Below are positions 7,544 to 11,999 of a stretch of DNA of 11,999 nt, in pieces. Under the pieces are notes generated by a model. That model was not told the DNA's origin and did not search any database. It saw only the letters and a list, made by a program, of their open reading frames with translations. Source of the DNA: Fimbriimonadales bacterium (lineage in GTDB: Bacteria; Armatimonadota; Fimbriimonadia; Fimbriimonadales; GBS-DC). The DNA lies in assembly GCA_026416065.1 (NCBI GenBank), contig JAOAFW010000087.1, forward strand, positions 1 through 11,999, given 5' to 3'. Position 1 is the stretch's first letter. Each line of letters opens with the position of its first letter. Made by a program: the position numbers and the translations under genes.

Positions 7544-8620
7544 TTACCAGAGCGCGAGGAACAAACAGCCCAGCAGGTAGGGAAGCAGTTTGTGGCACGC
7601 CTGACGGAACAAGTTAATCTGTCGCCAGCCGGGCGGCTTGCGCGCTCCTTTTGCCTGGAGAGCGTCGTTTAAGACGCTAAGTTCAGATTCACTGAGCGGT
7701 TCCTCGGAGTGTTGACAGCGTGTGATGGCGTTGTGGATCTCCTCATCGCTCAGGATTTTGGGATGCAGGACGATCGCTGCAGCCAGTTTCTGGCGTGCGC
7801 GGAGCATGGTTTGCCGCGCCCAGTTTTCGTTGCGTTCCAGCAACAGTGCGATCTCCTGATACGAAGAGCCATTTATTATCTGCTCCAGCCAGACGAGGTG
7901 TTCGTCTCGGTTCAGCGTTTCTTGCGCGAGAGCGAGTATCAGCTCAAACCGCTCCCGATCGCTCGCCTGTTCCGAAGGGTCGGGCGCAGGATCCGCGGCT
8001 CTATCAAATACGGAGAGTGGTTCTTCCGACAGGTCGGGAGTGCTCCACTCGGCTTCTAGCCGCTCGTGTCGTGAAATCCGCCCCTGACTCCGAATCGCGT
8101 TGTAAGTGAGATTAATCACCACTCGAGAAACCCACGCCTTGAAGGGAGCCAGTTTCGGATTGTATACTGGCAGCTTCACCCAAAGGTGCAACAGTGCGTC
8201 CTGCGTGATATCCTCCGCCAGATTCGCATCGGGAATCAGGGAGCGTACCATACGGTGAATATGCGGGCGCAATAGATCGAAGAGGCGACTGCGTAGTTGT
8301 TCTCGCTCGATCTCCTCTTCATACAAAAAATCCTCTTCCAGCGCTCTTTCCACAAGAGACTGGATATAATCCCATTCACTTGTGTTCACGGTTTGTCCCA
8401 AGCGCTTTGGAATCCAATTATACCTCGAGACTCTGGTTGGGCCACTTTTTTTAGAGAGTAATTTCACTAAAGCTTTTGAGGAACCGTCTTTGGGATGATG
8501 GTTCGCTGCGCGAGATAGTGGATCAAATCCCGTATCTGCTGTAGACTCCCTTCTACAGGTCTTCCAAACAGCGACGCCCCAAAGTCGCACGCACCTGATT
8601 TCCTCTTGTCGCCCTGCCAT
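7544..8620 (-). CDS. ECF-like RNA polymerase sigma factor (start uncertain, core from 8389)
   Basis: Sigma-70 family factor, 358 residues if started at ATG 8620, which has AGGAGG seven bases upstream and a promoter-like motif at 8655-8683. In that numbering, region 2 is at about 110-178 (LRPHIHRMVRSLIPDANLAE, DITQDALLHLW, FKAWVSRVVINLTYNAIR) and region 4 at about 224-283, with the helix-turn-helix YQEIALLLERNENWARQTML. No sigma 1.1 or region 3 is seen, as in ECF factors. The first 77 residues are not sigma-like and use rare AGA/AGG/CTA/TTA codons. Similarity to the sigma-like/HAF protein begins at a GTG at 8389 (VNTSEWDYIQ), which would give 281 residues; that GTG has a TATAAT 28 bases upstream but no good ribosome site. 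An unusual tail of about 70 residues ends in a hydrophobic stretch (LLPYLLGCLFLALW), perhaps membrane-associating. It directly precedes the anti-sigma gene. Confidence 0.9.
   Translation of the reverse strand: MAGRQEEIRCVRLWGVAVWKTCRRESTADTGFDPLSRAANHHPKDGSSKALVKLLSKKSGPTRVSRYNWIPKRLGQTVNTSEWDYIQSLVERALEEDFLYEEEIEREQLRSRLFDLLRPHIHRMVRSLIPDANLAEDITQDALLHLWVKLPVYNPKLAPFKAWVSRVVINLTYNAIRSQGRISRHERLEAEWSTPDLSEEPLSVFDRAADPAPDPSEQASDRERFELILALAQETLNRDEHLVWLEQIINGSSYQEIALLLERNENWARQTMLRARQKLAAAIVLHPKILSDEEIHNAITRCQHSEEPLSESELSVLNDALQAKGARKPPGWRQINLFRQACHKLLPYLLGCLFLALW
8417..8422 (-). promoter_or_regulatory. Possible internal -10 element before sigma core
   Basis: A perfect TATAAT on the minus strand, 27 bases upstream of the GTG at 8389 where sigma homology begins. 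Transcription from here would start near 8410 and give a leader of about 20 nt. No matching -35 box is found at 16-18 bases, so this may be chance; it is the main sequence support for a short sigma product. Confidence 0.3.
8467..8620 (-). pseudogene. Possible ~50-residue gene broken by one-base frameshift
   Basis: Two reading frames overlap here. The frame from ATG 8620 (strong AGGAGG) starts MAGRQEEIRCVRLW. The next frame reads convincingly from about 8578 to a TAG at 8467: ASLFGRPVEGSLQQIRD, then LIHYLAQRTIIPKTVPQKL. Dropping one G from the GGGG run (plus-strand 8577-8580) would join them into one peptide of about 50 residues. Seen directly: the two frames and the homopolymer. Inferred: that they are one gene, and that the break is a sequencing error or decay. 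The product is not recognised. The alternative is that the whole stretch is the N-terminus of the sigma protein. Confidence 0.3.
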
Positions 8621-8627
8621 GACGTAG

Positions 8628-8633
8628 CCTCCT
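8628..8633 (-). promoter_or_regulatory. Strong ribosome binding site deciding start 8620
   Basis: AGGAGG on the minus strand, seven bases before ATG 8620. It is a near-ideal Shine-Dalgarno and the main reason to consider 8620 rather than 8389 as the first start of this unit. It could serve either a long sigma protein or the small broken ORF ending at 8467. Confidence 0.7.
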
Positions 8634-8654
8634 CATGCCCGGTTTGCTGGTTGC

Positions 8655-8683
8655 TTTTACACTGGTAGGCGTGCAAGTGTGAC
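8655..8683 (-). promoter_or_regulatory. Candidate promoter of sigma/anti-sigma unit
   Basis: On the minus strand GTCAC (8683-8679), 17 bases, then TGTAAAA (8661-8655). Read as a standard promoter it is TTGTCA, 18 bases, TGTAAA: five and four matches to the -35 and -10 consensus. The expected start near 8649 leaves about 28 nt with AGGAGG before ATG 8620. The flank TGTCACAC is identical to that of the candidate promoter at 556-586. Confidence 0.5.
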
Positions 8684-8907
8684 AAGGTTCGAGTTGACCA
8701 GCCGAGCGCGTCCGTTACGGAAGAGCATTTGGGAATCGCCCCAGTCGGTAAGGTCTCCCTGCAGCGCAAGGGAACCCCACGCAGTGAGCGGTTCTCTTTT
8801 CGAGGCAGGAGTCAAGCATGGGGCAGAGTGGGTCAGCTATCGGTTCATGCTTCACCCCGTGTTCTTCTTAACCGATTTTCAACTCTCGCCGCTACGCCTG
8901 TGTGCGC

Positions 8908-11166
8908 CTATGTTTCACCCCGTATCTTCTTCCATTCGGCGTCGGTGAGTGTGGTTTTGCCGTGTTTGCCGATTTGTATCACAACCTTCTCAAGGCGCAG
9001 AATCACCTCGTTGCCCAGTGTCAGGTAAGGACGCAGTCGGGGCAAGCGTTCCAGCAGCCGGAAGTAGGCGTCGCTGAAGGCGGCGACCTCGATGACGGGC
9101 AGTTTTTCTTCGGCGTTATAGCGGCTGTCAATCCACTGCGTGCCCTTGCGGTAGAAGGTACGCTCGCTGAGGTTGCGCATCCGCTGCGCCGCGCGTTCCG
9201 CTTGCTGGGGGTCGTTCAGGGCAAATGCGCCCAGCTGCAACGCTTCCTGCGCTGTGTTGGCTTGAAGCGGGGGCGCGGGGGATGCCCATCCATACGAGAG
9301 CTGCGACGTGGTCAGGCTCTGGTCGACTGCGGTGCGTCCCGTATCTGGCGCGCCGCCGAAGCCGCCCGGTGCGCTCAGAGCGCGATTCAGCCGCACGCTG
9401 CCCCGAGCCATTATCATATCCTCGTCGATGAGAAACGCGGTGAACTGTGTCACGATGCCATATTCGTGGGCGAGGCGAACAATCTCCTCTCGAACCTTCT
9501 CGTTGCGATACAGTCGCCACTGATTGAGTAGGTAGCCGATTTTACGCACTGCCCACAGGCGCGGCAGGAAGTCCATCTCCTCGCTGTGGGCGGGAAAGTC
9601 GAACGTTCGATTGAGCTGCGCCTTGCGATTGTGCTCCTGTCCGTCCAGAAACACGGTTGCTCGCCCACTGCCCCGATACCGCCCGACCACAATCAGTTGG
9701 TCGCCGGCAAACAGGTCGGGCAGTTCCGTCGGATAGACCTCGTAGGTTTCCACGCCCTCGATGCGCAGGCGCAGGTCGGTGAGCAGCGGTAGGCTAATCC
9801 GGTCATAGAAGCGAGAGACCTTCGCCTCGATGTTTTCTTCAGGGCGCACGTAGTCGGACACGCCTCGATGTTCCTGCGCGAGCCGATCCAGCAGATACAC
9901 ATTCACATCATAGCCGACGCCGAAATTGAACATGCGAATGGCGCGGCGGGCGTTCCGTTCGCGGGTCATTTTGAGAATCTGCTCTGGGTCGCGCTCGCCA
10001 ACGGTGGGCAAGCCGTCGGTGAGGAACACAATCGCACGCAGGGCGGGCGTGCGCTCCACCGGCAAGCTCTGGAACGCGACCCGTAGCGCCTCATAGATGT
10101 TTGTGCCGCCCTGCGCCTGCAGCGATTCTACGCGCTGGAGTGCGCGCTGGATGTTCTCGCGCGTGGCGGGCATCAGCCCCTCAAAGAGCGGCGTCGCCTG
10201 TTCACTGAACACAATCAGGTTGAACTTATCGTTTGGTTGCAGGTTGTTCAGGCAGTATTTAAACGCCTCTTTCGCCTGCTCGATTTTCTCGCCCGCCATA
10301 CTGCCGGTGCGGTCAAGCACGAACACGAGGTGCTTTGGCAGGCGTTCAGCGCGTTGTTCAGGATTGGGCGCGAACATCGCCATGAAGTAGCCCTCATCGC
10401 CCGCGCGATAGGTGAACAGCTGCAGGTCGTAGGGATCTGCAGTGGCGCTGAAATAGAGGTGCAGGTCACGTTCCAGCATGAGGTTCTGCGCCTCCCACTG
10501 CATGCGGGCGCGGTTGGGCGCGGGGCGTTGTACCCATACTTCGGGATGAGAAGGGCTGTAGAAACTCGTTAGGGGCTGGCGTGTTTGCGCTTCCACCTCC
10601 ACGCGCACACGCTCGACAGGGCGCGCCGCGGCGCGAGTCGCACGCAGCGGCAGATGATAGTGCACCAGCGCGCCCTCACGGGGCAACGTCTGGGCATAGC
10701 GCAAGGTAATGCGCCGTGAGCCGTTCGCAGGAACGGGAAACACACGCAAGCGCAAGAGGTTATGCCCTACGAATTCCAGCAGCGCAGGGTCTTGCTGCCG
10801 ACGCACGAACGACTCGTAAATCCGTCGCGCCTCGTCCGCAGATAGAAGCTTCGCCTCGACCGCGCGGTCGTCGACGGTCATCGTCAAACCGCTCACGGCG
10901 GCGTCGCGCGGCACGGGGAACCAATATTCGGCTTCCAGCGAAACGGGCGATTCGTTCACAAAAAGCTGCTCAATGGTCGTTTCGGCAAGGTTGTCGCGAA
11001 TAACAACGCGCACGGTATGTTCCTTGAGGAGAATCGGCCTGTGCTCGAGAAACAGAATGCGACGGTCTTCAGGGACAGCATCGGGGGGCACGATGAGCAG
11101 CCCCTGTGCGCTGAGCGCAGCGAACAGCACACACCCCATCAGCCCAGCTGTGATGAGCCTTTGCAT
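8908..11166 (-). CDS. Secreted VIT and von Willebrand factor A domain protein
   Basis: A protein of 752 residues. The start at 11166 follows GGAGG six bases upstream. Residues 1-20 look like a Sec signal peptide, with probable cleavage after LSA. A VIT domain spans about 45-165 (VRVVIRDNLAETTIEQLFVN, EAEYWFPVP, A(K)LLSADEARRIYESFV, ITLRYAQTLP). A vWA domain spans about 278-450 with a complete MIDAS metal site: DRTGS (D285, T287, S289; Thr replaces the usual first Ser), T355 in GGTNIYEAL and D384 in FLTDGLPT. The C-terminal part (535-590, LPRLWAVRKIGYLL and YGIVTQFTAFL) is the usual companion helical segment of bacterial inter-alpha-trypsin-inhibitor-like proteins. The role is probably metal-dependent adhesion or complex scaffolding outside the membrane; the ligand is unknown. 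It is upstream of the sigma unit on the same strand but separated by at least 287 bp and probably a separate promoter. Confidence 0.95.
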   Translation of the reverse strand: MQRLITAGLMGCVLFAALSAQGLLIVPPDAVPEDRRILFLEHRPILLKEHTVRVVIRDNLAETTIEQLFVNESPVSLEAEYWFPVPRDAAVSGLTMTVDDRAVEAKLLSADEARRIYESFVRRQQDPALLEFVGHNLLRLRVFPVPANGSRRITLRYAQTLPREGALVHYHLPLRATRAAARPVERVRVEVEAQTRQPLTSFYSPSHPEVWVQRPAPNRARMQWEAQNLMLERDLHLYFSATADPYDLQLFTYRAGDEGYFMAMFAPNPEQRAERLPKHLVFVLDRTGSMAGEKIEQAKEAFKYCLNNLQPNDKFNLIVFSEQATPLFEGLMPATRENIQRALQRVESLQAQGGTNIYEALRVAFQSLPVERTPALRAIVFLTDGLPTVGERDPEQILKMTRERNARRAIRMFNFGVGYDVNVYLLDRLAQEHRGVSDYVRPEENIEAKVSRFYDRISLPLLTDLRLRIEGVETYEVYPTELPDLFAGDQLIVVGRYRGSGRATVFLDGQEHNRKAQLNRTFDFPAHSEEMDFLPRLWAVRKIGYLLNQWRLYRNEKVREEIVRLAHEYGIVTQFTAFLIDEDMIMARGSVRLNRALSAPGGFGGAPDTGRTAVDQSLTTSQLSYGWASPAPPLQANTAQEALQLGAFALNDPQQAERAAQRMRNLSERTFYRKGTQWIDSRYNAEEKLPVIEVAAFSDAYFRLLERLPRLRPYLTLGNEVILRLEKVVIQIGKHGKTTLTDAEWKKIRGET

Positions 11167-11356
11167 GGCAACCTCCGTAAAATAGACGCCTGAGAGGTGG
11201 GGGCATTTCGCTTCCCCTCGTCGGCGAGGACGCCAAAGCTATGGGGAATGTTCTCTTCGGCGGGGACGCCGAGGTGACGAAGACGCTCCGCGTAGCGTCG
11301 GCGTCCTCGCCGACGACAGCAGGAGTTTCGCCGCCCCTGCAGAAATCGTATGCTGT
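11167..11356. other. Divergent intergenic region
   Basis: A gap of 190 bp between the divergent VIT/vWA gene (minus) and the DUF6785-like gene (plus). It must hold both promoters, but I could not assign either. Most of it is occupied by a repeat array: units at 11218-11234, 11257-11270 and 11300-11316, plus a hairpin at 11282-11299. GGAGG (minus, 11172-11176) is the VIT/vWA ribosome site. Confidence 0.6.
11218..11316. repeat. Palindromic intergenic repeat with three related units
   Basis: TCGTCGGCGAGGACGCC at 11218-11234 is perfectly complemented by 11300-11316, a 17-bp inverted repeat. Between the arms, 11257-11270 holds a third unit in the direct orientation (TCGGCGGGGACGCC, one mismatch), and GACGCT/AGCGTC (11282-11287 and 11294-11299) forms a further 6-bp stem. 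No T-run follows, so it does not look like an intrinsic terminator. It resembles a REP- or MITE-like dispersed intergenic element; whether other copies exist cannot be seen here. Confidence 0.75.
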
Positions 11357-11980
11357 ATGTCCATCAAGCCTGTGTTGCAGGAGCCTCCGCAGCCGCAGCC
11401 CGACGGGCTACTTGCGACTCCGACGATAGAGCGCGCGCGTGGGCTGCGCCTGCGGGGACTGCTGATTGGCTTTGCGTTGCTGCCCTTCACCACTTACTGG
11501 GCGGTGGAGATTGTGTTGAGCGTGATTTTCTCGCTCATGATTCCGCCGGTCGCTACGCTCATGGTCGTTGCGCTGCTGAACGCGATAGGGCGACTCCTCT
11601 TTCGCCGCTGGTTTTTGGAGACGCCCGACCTGGTGGTCATCTTCACGATTCTGTTTGTGGGCACGGCGATGGCGGCGGAGTGGATGAATGTATGCGTTCC
11701 CCTCTGGCACTCGTTTGGGCTGTACGCGGAGAACAACGACACCTATCGCAATCGGGTCATCCCCCATCTGACCACTTGGTTGTTCCATACGGAGGCTGAG
11801 CCAATCCGCGAGTACGGTATTGGCGGGTACAAGTTTCCCTACGCGCTCACTAAGCTGAGCGTGTGGCTGCCGATTTTTCTGGGTTGGATCGGGCTGCTCG
11901 GCTCGGCGACGCTGGCGATGCCCTGTATCAACACGCTGATGCGCCGCCTGTGGACGCAGCAAGAGCGATTGGCGTTTCCC
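11357..11980 (+). CDS. Multi-pass membrane protein, DUF6785-like (3' end missing)
   Basis: Plus-strand gene from ATG 11357, open for 208 codons until the right adapter, with no stop. The frame is also open upstream, but no better start codon is seen there. The start lacks a clear ribosome site; GCAGGAG lies about 32 bases away. After a polar N-terminus of about 35 residues come hydrophobic segments at about 35-75 (GLLIGFALLPFTTYWAVEIV onward), 90-108 and 165-187. Residues 188-203 read RRLWTQQERLAFPL, close to the RRxWxxxERLxFPL block I associate with DUF6785/DUF6784 membrane proteins of Armatimonadota and Planctomycetota, which are distantly OPT-transporter-like. ENNDTYRNRVIPHLTTWLF also fits. 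The family name is from memory and unverified. A role in small-molecule transport is possible but unproven. It diverges from the other genes, so there is no sign that it belongs to the sigma/CHAT locus. Confidence 0.8.
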
Positions 11981-11999
11981 CTGTCTCTTATACACATCT
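11981..11999. other. Tn5 mosaic-end adapter (right contig edge)
   Basis: CTGTCTCTTATACACATCT is an exact match to the 19-bp Tn5 mosaic end of Nextera libraries. It truncates the DUF6785-like gene after codon 208. Any peptide ending in LSLIHI on plus, or starting MYKRQ on minus, is adapter-derived. Confidence 0.98.

Larger units (their letters stand above)
8621..8907. other. Intergenic region between VIT/vWA gene and sigma unit
   Basis: A stretch of 287 bp with no gene I can support. It holds the candidate promoter at 8655-8683, the AGGAGG site at 8628-8633, and a near-copy of the 3' end of the VIT/vWA gene (8847-8869 resembles 8910-8932). A minus-strand frame is open through most of it from a TTG at 8769, but its composition (many Cys, Ser, Thr and His) and lack of a ribosome site argue against coding. 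No terminator hairpin was found after the VIT/vWA stop. Confidence 0.5.

Noticed and set aside
615..8620. A genuine type III-E CRISPR (Craspase) locus
   Set aside because: No repeat array, gRAMP/Cas7-11, Csx30 or Csx31 is visible; only the TPR-CHAT plus sigma theme is shared.
8467..8769. A complete 100-codon gene from TTG 8769
   Set aside because: No ribosome site, and the first 60 codons have a non-coding composition; only the last 37 or so look protein-like.
8902..9531. Plus-strand open frame of 209 codons opposite the VIT/vWA gene
   Set aside because: It is antisense to conserved C-terminal VIT/vWA sequence; no recognisable motif and no ribosome site.
11131..11166. Lipoprotein signal in the VIT/vWA protein (LMGC at residues 9-12)
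   Set aside because: The hydrophobic core continues beyond the Cys and a better signal peptidase I site (LSA) follows, so an ordinary Sec signal is more likely.
11218..11316. Bidirectional transcription terminator
   Set aside because: The repeat arms are 65 bp apart, no T-run follows on either strand, and it lies between divergent gene starts.
11408..11995. Minus-strand open frame of 195 codons at the right edge beginning MYKRQ
   Set aside because: Its start lies in the Tn5 adapter and it is antisense to a membrane protein with clear hydrophobic segments; high Gln/Arg content is typical of such shadows.

Overview
The window is one bacterial contig of moderately high GC. It ends on both sides in Tn5 mosaic-end (Nextera-type) adapter sequence: bases 1-16 and 11981-11999. 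The outermost genes are therefore cut by library fragmentation, not by biology. Large TPR/CHAT proteins, HAF repeats, a VIT/vWA protein, zinc-finger anti-sigma proteins and a DUF6785-like membrane protein together suggest an environmental, possibly thermophilic lineage such as Armatimonadota. No marker gene confirms this, so the taxonomy is only a guess.

Layout. Six genes lie on the minus strand; in transcription order they are: a secreted VIT/vWA protein (11166-8908); an ECF-like sigma factor (8620 or 8389 to 7544); a membrane anti-sigma-like protein with ZAS, FnIII-like and TPR parts (7523-6150); a sigma-like/HAF-repeat fusion (6054-4492); a 1285-residue TPR-CHAT caspase-like protein (4472-615); and a second anti-sigma paralogue (423 to the left edge). 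One plus-strand gene diverges at 11357 and runs off the right edge. It encodes a multi-pass membrane protein resembling DUF6785.

How the genes may work together. The region looks like two related sigma/anti-sigma modules. In the first, the sigma gene sits 20 bp from its anti-sigma gene. In the second, the sigma-like protein has lost a recognisable sigma region 2 and gained a HAF-repeat sensor-like domain, and a TPR-CHAT gene lies between it and the second anti-sigma gene. A TPR-CHAT protease encoded among sigma and anti-sigma genes recalls the type III-E CRISPR effector logic, where TPR-CHAT (Csx29) cleaves Csx30 and releases CASP-sigma. Here there is no CRISPR array, so the parallel is a hypothesis.

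A shared promoter-like motif, GTCAC-N16/17-TGTA(T/A)A, precedes three gene starts: 8620, 6054 and 423. That would fit coordinated expression of the locus. The 190-bp gap between the divergent right-hand genes carries three copies of a GC-rich palindromic repeat unit. I saw no tRNA, rRNA, CRISPR array, insertion sequence or convincing intrinsic terminator.
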